Below are positions 1 through 5,803 of a stretch of DNA of 6,024 nt, in pieces. Positions within the stretch are counted from its first letter, which is position 1; every line of letters begins with the position of its first letter. Source of the stretch: Pseudomonadota bacterium (GTDB taxonomy: Bacteria; Pseudomonadota; Gammaproteobacteria; Steroidobacterales; GCA-2729495); assembly GCA_030836925.1 (NCBI GenBank), contig JAUPLK010000110.1, forward strand, positions 1-6,024, in the 5' to 3' direction. Position numbers and translations under genes: made by a program. The notes beneath the pieces are model-generated. The model saw nothing but the letters and a program-made list of their open reading frames with translations, was not told the origin of the DNA and ran no database searches.

Positions 1-1
1 C

Positions 2-361
2 CCGGTCGCCGGCCGCATGCCTGGCCACATGAACGTGTTGCTGGCCGAAGCCAAGGTGCCCTACGACATCGTGCTGGAGATGGACGAGATCAACGACGAC
101 TTTCCCGCCACTGACGTCGTGATGGTCATCGGCGCGAACGACATCGTGAATCCCGGCGCCGAGGATGATCCCGCGAGTCCCATCGCCGGCATGCCGGTGC
201 TGCAGGTCTGGAAGGCGCAGACCAGCATCGTCATGAAGCGCTCCATGGCTTCAGGCTATGCCGGCGTCGACAATCCGCTCTTCTACAAAGAGAACAACCG
301 CATGCTGTTCGGCGATGCGAAGAAGATGCTGGATGAGGTGCTCGGGGTGCTGAAGGGGTAG
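2..361 (+). CDS. pntB: NAD(P) transhydrogenase subunit beta, C-terminal part (5' end outside window)
   Basis: PntB is the membrane subunit of the proton-translocating transhydrogenase. It carries domain III, which binds NADP(H); the enzyme uses the proton gradient to reduce NADP+ with NADH. The 119 residues visible are essentially all of the domain III C-terminal half. They include a PVAGRMPGHMNVLLAEA-type segment at the very start, followed by VPYD, then DVVMVIGANDIVNPGA, GMPVLQVWKA, KRSMASGYAGVDNPLFY and a final MLFGDAKK block. All are hallmark PntB motifs, and the TAG stop lies where the family normally ends. The frame is open to the window edge, so the internal ATG codons at 17 and 29 are not starts. 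pntA would be expected upstream, outside the window. The next reading frame begins 61 bases later, and no terminator hairpin is evident in that spacer. Confidence 0.96.
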   Translation, partial: PVAGRMPGHMNVLLAEAKVPYDIVLEMDEINDDFPATDVVMVIGANDIVNPGAEDDPASPIAGMPVLQVWKAQTSIVMKRSMASGYAGVDNPLFYKENNRMLFGDAKKMLDEVLGVLKG

Positions 362-386
362 GGGCGGCCGGGGCTGGCACATCTTC

Positions 387-479
387 GGCAACGGCCGCGG
401 CTATCGCGGCGACCGCCACTGGGTGAGCAAGCACCGGCTGGTTACGCTGCTCCACGATCTGCGGCTTGCTGCGGGCCGC
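387..479 (+). pseudogene. Remnant of an alpha/beta hydrolase C-terminal tail (paralogue of the gene at 4065-5363)
   Basis: Read in the frame of the downstream GH81 gene, this stretch encodes GNGRGYRGDRHW, then VSKHRLVTLLHDLRLAAGR. The hydrolase at 4065-5363 has GNGHSYFRDSPW, then VSTDLLVTLLHDFRPAGR near its C-terminus (5193-5282). By hand, 19 of 30 aligned residues and about 73 of 90 bases match, with one single-codon gap, and similarity fades quickly on both sides. It begins in the spacer 26 bases after the pntB stop and runs through the first 19 codons of the GH81 frame. The histidine that is probably catalytic in the intact protein is arginine here. I infer that a hydrolase paralogue once lay between pntB and the GH81 gene and was deleted except for its tail. 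A local partial duplication followed by divergence is the alternative. Confidence 0.7.
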
Positions 480-2729
480 GCAGCACTGCTGGCCTTTGCG
501 GGCAGCGCCCTGGCAGGCGCGCCGGACACCACTCTCGGCCTGGGTGCTTACCACAGCAGGCTCGACAGCAGCGAAGGTGTTCTTCCCGTCGCGCGGTTCG
601 TGGCCGGCGAGGCCGCGGGCAGGGCTGCACCGACGAACCAGTGGCACTCCTCGGTCATGTTTCAGCGGTGGTCGCAACCCTTGCATGCGCATCCGATGAG
701 CTACCGTGCGAGCGCGCGGGGCTTCGAGCTCGGCCTGCCGGTCAAACGCTTCTCCAAAGTGGGCGGCAGCCACGAGCTGAGCTATCCCCACGTCCCGGCG
801 ATCGTGGTCACACCTGCGGCTTTCATGCCCGGGGATGCGCGACTGTCGAGCTTCTCCGATTGGCTTGTGCAGGTCAGCATGGCGGCCCGCGAAGGGGAAA
901 CGCTCAGCGCCACGGTGCTGCATGGCAGCCCCTTCAGCTACTACGAAATCAGCTCGGGCGACGTGCGCTTTGTGCTCGCTGCGTGCGATGCCGTGTTCTC
1001 GGACCCGACACGACCGGGCGGCAATCCGCAGGTCGCGGCCGTCACCATCGCCGGGCAATCCTATGCGATCTTCGCGCCTGCCGGCGCCAGCTGGGAATGG
1101 CGCAAGCCGACCGAGCTGTTGTTGCACCTGCCGGACGGCAGCGGCTATTTCTCGGTGGCCGGTCTGCCGGATGCGCACGAGCAAACGCTGCGGGATTTCC
1201 ACGCCGTTGCCTATGCCTTCCCGACGGAGACGCATGTCGATTGGTCATATGACGAGGCGAGCAGCAGGGTCCGGTCGGTGTACAGCGTCAGGACGGTGGC
1301 ACGCGAAGGCCGGAATCTCTCCACCGTCATGGGACTTTATCCCCACCACTGGTCGAGCGTCGTGGTGGATCATCCGGTGCAGTACGGCTATGACACCGTG
1401 CGTGGTCGCATCCGGTTGATCACCGGCAACAGTTTTGCGCTGGAACGTACCTATAGCGGCTTTGTTCCCGGATGGTCTGGCCTGACGGGCGTGGAGGCAA
1501 AAAATGCCGTGGCGAAGCTGCTGGTCAGTGATCTTGCCACTGCGCCCCGGCTTTTCGATGGGATGGGTCGTGGCACGTACTGGGTTGGCAAGGGACTCGG
1601 TGCCGTCGCGCAGCTCATGAGTGTGGCCGAAGCCGAGGGCAGGCCGGAGGTGCGCGACAAACTCCTCGGACTGCTCAAGCAGCAGCTCGAGTCGTGGTTT
1701 GACGGGCGGCATTCCACGCACTTCGTGCAGGACCCCCGGCTCGGCACCTTTGTCGGTGTGCCTCAGGAGTACGGCAGTATCGATGCCATGAACGATCATC
1801 ACTTTCATCATGGTTACTGGATCATGGCTGCGGCGCATGTGGCGCTGCGCGATCCGGAATGGGCGTCCCGGCAGCAGTGGGGTGGCATGGTCGGGAGAGT
1901 CATCGCCGACATCGCGACCGACGAACGCGGTCGCGCGGACTTTCCGTTCCTGCGCAACTTCGATGTCTACGAGGGACACTCGTGGGCGTCTGGCGACGCG
2001 AACTTTGATGACGGGAACAACCAGGAATCATCGTCCGAGGCAGTGAATGCCTGGGCGGGTCTGGTGTTGTGGGGCGAGGCAACCAACGATCGCCGGCTGC
2101 GCGATCTCGGCATTTTCCTGTACACGAGCGAGATCGCTGCCATCAACCAGTACTGGTTCGATGTCGACGGGCAGGTGTTCGCGCCCGACTATGGAACACA
2201 GGCCAGCATGGTTTTCGGCGGCAAGTATGGCTGGAACACCTGGTGGACGCAGGAGCCGCGACAGATCCTGGGCATCAATCTGTTGCCGATCACGAGTGCT
2301 TCGACATACCTCGGAACATCTCCTGAGTACGTGCAGGGTCGCATCGATGCGCTGCCCGGAGAGGTCCGGGCATACAAGGCCCGCGGCATGAGCGATGGGA
2401 CACCTGCGGATATCTGGCAGGACGTGATCGCTGCGTATGCGGCGCTGGGTGATCCGGACGCCGGTCTCGCGCTCTGGAACCGGTGGGGCTCGGTTGAGGC
2501 TGGCGAGACGCGCTCACACACCCTCTACTGGCTCTCGATCCTCAAGGAATACGGTCCGCCCGACTTCTCGGTCACCGCCGACACCCCCCTGTATGCAGTT
2601 TTCAGGGACCGGAGTGGCACGCGCACATACCTTGCCTACAACGCACGCAGTAACGCGATCCGCGTGACATTCAGCACGGGCAGGTCATTCGATGTCCCGG
2701 CGCGATCGCTGGTGACTATCCGGTCCTGA
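423..2729 (+). CDS. Secreted endo-1,3-beta-glucanase, glycoside hydrolase family 81
   Basis: GH81 enzymes cleave beta-1,3-glucans such as laminarin by inversion. The 768-residue product has a substrate-binding beta-sandwich half (about 35-330), with PTNQWHSS at 70-77 and an AHPMSYRA block just after it, and a helical catalytic half (about 370-720). NDHHFHHGYW holds D458, the expected general acid. DGNNQESSSEA follows at 530-540, with E535 and E539 at the four-residue spacing of the family's conserved glutamates. GYDTVRGRIRL and FVPGWSGLTG are also family-like. Residues 20-31 form a hydrophobic signal core ending in ALA, so cleavage after A31 and export are likely. The start is uncertain: GTG at 423 is the only start codon that keeps the signal core, it lacks a clear Shine-Dalgarno sequence, and residues 1-19 appear to come from a hydrolase remnant. 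The next in-frame ATG (about 657) would remove the signal and part of the fold. No separate carbohydrate-binding module is seen, and the frame is intact to TGA. Confidence 0.9.
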   Translation: MSKHRLVTLLHDLRLAAGRAALLAFAGSALAGAPDTTLGLGAYHSRLDSSEGVLPVARFVAGEAAGRAAPTNQWHSSVMFQRWSQPLHAHPMSYRASARGFELGLPVKRFSKVGGSHELSYPHVPAIVVTPAAFMPGDARLSSFSDWLVQVSMAAREGETLSATVLHGSPFSYYEISSGDVRFVLAACDAVFSDPTRPGGNPQVAAVTIAGQSYAIFAPAGASWEWRKPTELLLHLPDGSGYFSVAGLPDAHEQTLRDFHAVAYAFPTETHVDWSYDEASSRVRSVYSVRTVAREGRNLSTVMGLYPHHWSSVVVDHPVQYGYDTVRGRIRLITGNSFALERTYSGFVPGWSGLTGVEAKNAVAKLLVSDLATAPRLFDGMGRGTYWVGKGLGAVAQLMSVAEAEGRPEVRDKLLGLLKQQLESWFDGRHSTHFVQDPRLGTFVGVPQEYGSIDAMNDHHFHHGYWIMAAAHVALRDPEWASRQQWGGMVGRVIADIATDERGRADFPFLRNFDVYEGHSWASGDANFDDGNNQESSSEAVNAWAGLVLWGEATNDRRLRDLGIFLYTSEIAAINQYWFDVDGQVFAPDYGTQASMVFGGKYGWNTWWTQEPRQILGINLLPITSASTYLGTSPEYVQGRIDALPGEVRAYKARGMSDGTPADIWQDVIAAYAALGDPDAGLALWNRWGSVEAGETRSHTLYWLSILKEYGPPDFSVTADTPLYAVFRDRSGTRTYLAYNARSNAIRVTFSTGRSFDVPARSLVTIRS

Positions 2730-2748
2730 TGCCCGGCAATCAGGCGCC

Positions 2749-2940
2749 AGGAACGTCAGCCAGCGGCTGCCGTGGCTGGTTGCCTTCAGTTTCGGACTGT
2801 TGCACGGCTTCGGCTTTGCCGGCGCCCTTAGCGAAATCGGCCTGCCGCAGCAGCAGATTCCATTGGCGCTATTCACCTTCAATGTGGGCGTGGAGCTGGG
2901 CCAGTTGCTGTTCATCGGCGTGGTGATGCTGCTGGCGTAG
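2749..2940 (+). pseudogene. Fragment of a HupE/UreJ-type membrane protein
   Basis: This frame encodes RNVSQRLPWLVAF, SFGLLHGFGFAGAL, then EIGLPQQQIPLALF, TFNVGVELGQ and a final hydrophobic LLFIGVVMLLA before TAG. The HGFGFAGAL and FNVGVELGQ motifs, placed in two membrane segments, are characteristic of the HupE/UreJ_2 family of multi-spanning proteins, which are linked to nickel or hydrogenase/urease accessory roles or are uncharacterised. Only about 60 residues remain. There is no start codon or signal sequence, the N-terminal helices are missing, and the C-terminal helices are cut off. The stop may come from the junction with the fumarase debris that begins within 20 bases. The fragment starts some 20 bases after the GH81 stop, and a product from it is very unlikely to work. 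Confidence 0.78.
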
Positions 2941-2957
2941 ATCCCGGGGCTGCTGCG

Positions 2958-3107
2958 ATGGCGCAGATCCTGATCAACTCGCGCATGGTGGCCGAGGGCC
3001 ACCGGCCGATCTGCCAGGACACGGGCATCTGCATGGCTTTCGTGCGTGTGGCATGGACGTGTGCAGGGCCTCGGCGGGCTGTCCACCGTGCTCGACGTCA
3101 AGGTCGC
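2958..3107 (+). pseudogene. Fumarase (class I) remnant, frameshifted with a large internal deletion
   Basis: Class I fumarases are [4Fe-4S] enzymes that hydrate fumarate to malate in the TCA cycle. The first piece (2958-3050) encodes MAQILINSRMVAEGHRPIC followed by QDTGICMAFVRV. This is the N-terminal region of the family, and the cysteine of CQDTG is a cluster ligand. The expected continuation VGMDV is readable only if one G is restored near 3050 (GTG-GC-ATG), so a -1 frameshift is present. From 3061 a third frame gives VQGLGGLSTVLDVKV. This closely matches the QGLGGLTTVLDVKI motif that lies well downstream of CQDTG in intact fumarases. Probably around 180-200 residues between the two motifs have been lost; that figure is recalled family knowledge, not measured. 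The rest of the enzyme is absent on both sides. The 70 bases after this piece show no recognisable fumarase sequence. Confidence 0.8.
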
Positions 3108-3177
3108 CGCGACATTGGGACATTGGTACCGGGTGCAGATCGCCAACTTCGCGGCGGAGGGCTACACTCGCGAAACA

Positions 3178-3603
3178 ATGATTCGGGCAATTCAGCGCAA
3201 GGTCTCAATCCTGTTGCTGCTCGGGGCCACCGCTTCGTCGGCGGTGGCGGCCGGCCCGATCGAATCCAGGCCGATCGAGTTCGCCAACGGCGCTTCATCG
3301 GCCACGATCAGCGCCTCGCTCAAGGGTGAGCAGACCATCGACTACAAGCTGCGCGCGCGTGCGGGGCAGCGCATGAGCGTGAAGCTGAAGAGCAGCAATG
3401 CGGCCAACTATTTCAATGTGCTTCCCCCGGGGTCGCAGGACGTGGCGATCTTTGTCGGCTCAAGCGACGGCAACGAGTGGTCCGGGTCACTCGAGACGGA
3501 TGGCGAATACACGGTGCGCGTCTATCTCATGCGCAGCGCCGCGCGCCGCAACGAGACCGCCAGTTACACGCTCACCGTCGGGATTGCCGGCTTCGGCGGC
3601 TAG
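3178..3603 (+). CDS. Small secreted beta-rich protein of unknown function
   Basis: The 141-residue product starts with a classic signal peptide: basic MIRAIQRK, a hydrophobic SILLLL core, then SAVAAG with probable cleavage after VAA at about residue 23. The mature part alternates polar and hydrophobic residues, as in a beta-sandwich. Its conserved-looking blocks are ATISASLKGEQTIDYKLRA, AGQRMSVKLKSSNAANYFN, NVLPPGSQDVAIFVG and DGEYTVRVYLMRSAARRNE. Similar small proteins occur widely in proteobacteria as hypothetical proteins, sometimes labelled DNA breaking-rejoining protein, a name that an exported protein makes doubtful. The layout recalls PPC-like or lysozyme-inhibitor-like sandwich domains, but that is only a resemblance and no function is proposed. 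ATG 3178 is chosen because it places the signal peptide at the N-terminus. A purine-rich GGAGG sits at 3156-3160, 17 bases upstream and too far to be a normal ribosome binding site. A TACACT at 3163-3168 could be a -10 element giving a nearly leaderless message, but no partner -35 is convincing. Confidence 0.75.
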   Translation: MIRAIQRKVSILLLLGATASSAVAAGPIESRPIEFANGASSATISASLKGEQTIDYKLRARAGQRMSVKLKSSNAANYFNVLPPGSQDVAIFVGSSDGNEWSGSLETDGEYTVRVYLMRSAARRNETASYTLTVGIAGFGG

Positions 3604-3634
3604 TGGTAACCGGGAACGGGAACTGGGGCCGGGC

Positions 3635-3952
3635 GTGCTGGAACCACTCGTACATTGGCTGGTGCTGCAGCCAGCGCATATCTTCGCCGTGGCGGGGTTG
3701 CACGTTGCGCTGTGGGTGTTGCTGCGCACAACCCTGCTCAGGAACCAACCGGGAGCCAACGTCCTGTGGTTGCCGGCCGCATTGTGGCTCGGCTATGCCG
3801 CCTGGGAATGGTTGGTGCTCGCCAGGACACCCGAAGCGAACATACGCGTGGATCTGCTGGTGATCTGGCCAGTGCTCTTCCTCACCTCGCTGTGGGCTTT
3901 GGTGCGCGCCGTCGCCAATTGCTGGTCAGCCCGGCGGCGCGGTGTTCCGTGA
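3635..3952 (+). CDS. Small integral membrane protein of unknown function
   Basis: The product has 105 residues with about three hydrophobic segments: roughly 6-30 (WLVLQPAHIFAVAGLHVALW), 44-60 (LWLPAALWLGYAAWEWLV) and 73-93 (LLVIWPVLFLTSLWALVRA). It ends in a basic SARRRGVP tail, suited to a cytoplasmic C-terminus. A charged loop, RTPEANIRVDLL, separates the last two segments; this pattern is familiar from small uncharacterised proteobacterial membrane proteins. The start is set at GTG 3635 because the open frame upstream overlaps the preceding gene in another frame and encodes Arg/Pro/Ser-rich low-quality sequence. A GGGGCC at 3625-3630 is a weak ribosome binding site at suitable distance. 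The gene begins 31 bases after the secreted-protein gene, so co-transcription is likely. Function is unknown. Confidence 0.68.
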   Translation: MLEPLVHWLVLQPAHIFAVAGLHVALWVLLRTTLLRNQPGANVLWLPAALWLGYAAWEWLVLARTPEANIRVDLLVIWPVLFLTSLWALVRAVANCWSARRRGVP

Positions 3953-4049
3953 GGCTCGCTGCTTCGCTGCGGGCAATGGCCGGTCGCAAACCGTTTCCGG
4001 TTCCCCGTCGAAACAACAATTGACCAGGCTTGACGATCGCCATTTGATC

Positions 4050-4054
4050 AGGAG
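4050..4054 (+). promoter_or_regulatory. Shine-Dalgarno site deciding the hydrolase start
   Basis: AGGAG lies ten bases before ATG 4065. It supports that codon over the far upstream GTG at 3942, which would add an unconserved 41-residue leader before a lipoprotein signal. It also supports it over the inner ATG 4104. The spacing is at the long end of normal. Confidence 0.45.
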
Positions 4055-4064
4055 TCCGAAAAGC

Positions 4065-5363
4065 ATGCAGCATGTGGTGAGCGTCCCGGACCCCTGGCCG
4101 CGTATGGCATTTGTCCTTGTCGCCCTGGCCTTGACCGGTTGCGCCGGCGGCAAGCCCTACCAGATTCCGTTCATGACACCGCCGGCTTTCCTCGAGCGCA
4201 GTGAGGTCGCGCCCTTCAATGATGCTTCACCCGTAGCGACACCCGCAGACCCCCGCATTCTGTATGCCACCCTGCGCGAGCCAGCCACCGTGGAGGGTGA
4301 AGACCGCTTCTACACCGCCGATCGTGCGGCCGAGCTGCGCTTGGGGGAAGGCCGCATCGTGCTCGGCCGCGGCGACATCAGCTGGGATGAGGCGAGGCAA
4401 CTGTCCCTGCTCAAGAACAACAACGACCGCTATCCGCTGCAGGTTGCCGAGGTGCGCGAGTTCGGCATTCTGGACCGCACCCTGCATCCCATACTGCACA
4501 AGCGCGGAACCCTGTCGCCTGACCCGGCGCCGGCCGCCGCGTTCCGTGCGGCCGTGAACGCGCGCCTTGCGCGCAGCCGTGACAAGGACATTTTCATCTA
4601 CGTGCACGGCTACCGCGTGAACTTCGAAAATCCGCTGCTGGTGGCGGCCGAGCTCTGGCACTTTCTCGGCTATGACGGAGTGTTCATTCCATTCGCCTGG
4701 CCGTCGCACCGTGGTCGCCTGGCCTATTTCGGCGATACCGAGTCGGCCCGCTACTCGGCGATTTTCCTGCGTGAATTCATCGAGTACCTCGCGACCGAGA
4801 CCGATGCCGAGCGCATCCACATCCTCGGTTACAGCGCCGGCACGCGCCTCGTGGTGAACGCGCTGCACCAGCTCGCGTTGGCCAATCAGCATCGCAGCAC
4901 CGAGGAGATTCGCCGCGAGCTGCGGCTGGGCAATGTCATCCTCGTCGGCAGCGACGTAGACCGCGGCATCTTCGGCACCTTCCTGCTCGATGGGCTGCTC
5001 AACGTGCAGGAGCACATGACGATCTACGAGTCGCCGCGCGACAAGGCACTGGGGATGGCGCTGTTCAGCCTCGGCAATGAACGGGTCGGTCAGCTCGACC
5101 CCGACGACCTGACGCCAGAGGCCAAGGCGTTTCTGCTGCGCTCCGATGCGCTGGCGCTGGTCAGCGTCGAGTCGGCGCCGGGATTCGATCACGGCAACGG
5201 CCACAGCTATTTTCGCGACAGCCCCTGGGTGAGCACGGACCTGCTGGTTACCCTGCTGCACGATTTTCGGCCTGCCGGCCGCGGCCTTGAGCAGGATCCG
5301 GCCTCGGGTATCTGGAGCTTTCCAGCGGACTACCTCGCGCGGGTAGCGGCGGCGATCGAGTGA
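4065..5363 (+). CDS. Lipoprotein alpha/beta hydrolase, DUF900-type
   Basis: The 432-residue product carries a lipoprotein signal peptide: a short N-terminus with R13, a hydrophobic core (14-23) and an LTGC lipobox with C26 as the lipidated residue. G27 and G28 follow, so an outer-membrane destination is plausible. After a linker region comes an alpha/beta hydrolase domain from about residue 175 to the end. DIFIYVHGYRVNF holds the oxyanion-side HGY motif, and the nucleophile elbow GYSAG has S257. GSDVDRG offers D297 or D299 as the acid, and GNGHSYF gives H380 as the likely catalytic base. The order Ser-Asp-His and the VS-DL-LLHD tail after the histidine fit the DUF900 (PF05990) group, whose substrates are mostly unknown; an esterase or lipase-like activity is a family-level inference. 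A gap of 112 bases separates it from the membrane-protein gene, and the haem-protein gene begins 50 bases after its stop. The C-terminal tail has a degraded twin at 387-479. Confidence 0.87.
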   Translation: MQHVVSVPDPWPRMAFVLVALALTGCAGGKPYQIPFMTPPAFLERSEVAPFNDASPVATPADPRILYATLREPATVEGEDRFYTADRAAELRLGEGRIVLGRGDISWDEARQLSLLKNNNDRYPLQVAEVREFGILDRTLHPILHKRGTLSPDPAPAAAFRAAVNARLARSRDKDIFIYVHGYRVNFENPLLVAAELWHFLGYDGVFIPFAWPSHRGRLAYFGDTESARYSAIFLREFIEYLATETDAERIHILGYSAGTRLVVNALHQLALANQHRSTEEIRRELRLGNVILVGSDVDRGIFGTFLLDGLLNVQEHMTIYESPRDKALGMALFSLGNERVGQLDPDDLTPEAKAFLLRSDALALVSVESAPGFDHGNGHSYFRDSPWVSTDLLVTLLHDFRPAGRGLEQDPASGIWSFPADYLARVAAAIE

Positions 5364-5375
5364 TGGGTGCCGGGT

Positions 5376-5393
5376 TTGGCTTAATTGGCTTAA
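5376..5393 (+). repeat. Perfect tandem 9-mer, TTGGCTTAA twice
   Basis: Two adjacent copies of TTGGCTTAA lie in the 50-base spacer between the hydrolase stop and the haem-protein start. They form an AT-rich patch in otherwise GC-rich DNA. Possible roles are a small regulator site, an upstream element or a slippage product; no matching promoter can be assigned. A GACAAT at 5406-5411 would be only 15 bases from the second TTGGCT, which makes a weak promoter. Confidence 0.5.
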
Positions 5394-5413
5394 TCGGTCA
5401 GCGCAGACAATCC

Positions 5414-5803
5414 ATGCGCCACGCCTTGGCAACCTGCGCATTCATCGGCCTGTTCGCAGCCCGTGGGGCAGCCGGCGAGGCGCCTGATCCTGCCAGCTAT
5501 ACCGGCCCAGTCGAGCGCGCCTTCACCACCCACTGCGCCGACTGCCACGGGGTGATGCCGGCGAACCTGAGTGGTGCAGCACGTGCCACGGCAGAGAAGA
5601 AGCGCAAGCGCGCCCGCCGCAAGTTCGGCATGGACGAAGGTTTCCCTTTCACGAGCAAGTGGCCGTTGCCGAAACTCCTCGCGGAGATCCGCGGCGAGGT
5701 GGCTGAGGAGGACATGCCACCGGCCAGCTACATGAAGAAGAAGGGTGTGACGATGACCGCTGCGGAGCGCCAGGCCATCATCAATTGGGCTCAGGCCCAG
5801 TAA
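5414..5803 (+). CDS. Periplasmic c-type haem-binding protein
   Basis: The 129-residue product has a signal peptide (basic MRH, hydrophobic 4-16, probable cleavage after the AAG at about 19-21). A single CADCH motif follows (C41, C44, H45) for covalent haem attachment with His as one axial ligand. EEDMPPASYM around residues 98-107 supplies M101 as the likely second ligand, and TAAERQAIINWAQAQ is the terminal helix usual for this fold. The order CxxCH, W-P-L, E-x-MPP, Y, then E-R-x-x-x-x-x-W resembles the haem-binding domain PF14376, and a small electron-transfer or haem-sensing role is plausible. Eight of the nine residues 62-70 are Lys or Arg, an unusually basic patch between the haem motif and the Met ligand. 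ATG 5414 is chosen because it begins the signal peptide. An alternative start at 5360 or 5363 would overlap the preceding stop and add about 17 residues. The ribosome binding site is weak. Confidence 0.85.
   Translation: MRHALATCAFIGLFAARGAAGEAPDPASYTGPVERAFTTHCADCHGVMPANLSGAARATAEKKRKRARRKFGMDEGFPFTSKWPLPKLLAEIRGEVAEEDMPPASYMKKKGVTMTAAERQAIINWAQAQ

Noticed and set aside
231..1235. Minus-strand open frame (334 residues) opposite the pntB end and the GH81 N-terminal half
   Set aside because: It spans two real + strand genes in antisense, is Arg/Ala/Pro-rich and has no domain signature.
2729..2926. 65-residue + strand open frame directly at the GH81 stop
   Set aside because: It is a Cys/Ser/Trp-rich shadow; the adjacent frame carries the recognisable HupE motifs.
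2685..3146. 153-residue minus-strand open frame across the gap
   Set aside because: It lies opposite the GH81 end and both gene fragments, and is low-complexity with no motif.
3046..3177. N-terminal extension of the secreted-protein gene from GTG 3046
   Set aside because: It would put fumarase debris in front of a good signal peptide; ATG 3178 fits the export signal.
2958..3329. A single 123-residue + strand gene starting at the fumarase-like ATG
   Set aside because: Only its first 31 residues resemble fumarase. After the frameshift it is an out-of-frame reading that runs into the secreted-protein gene.
4020..4048. Possible promoter TTGACC, 17 bases, TTTGAT upstream of the hydrolase
   Set aside because: Spacing is ideal, but the predicted transcript start near 4055 would fall after the Shine-Dalgarno at 4050-4054, and the -10 matches only four of six bases. 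It remains possible only if translation starts at an inner codon.
4227..5441. Long minus-strand open frame (404 residues) opposite the hydrolase gene
   Set aside because: It is a codon-structure shadow of the GC-rich sense gene. Its composition is rich in Arg/Ala/Gly/His with no recognisable motif, while the + strand shows a lipobox, GYSAG and a catalytic histidine.
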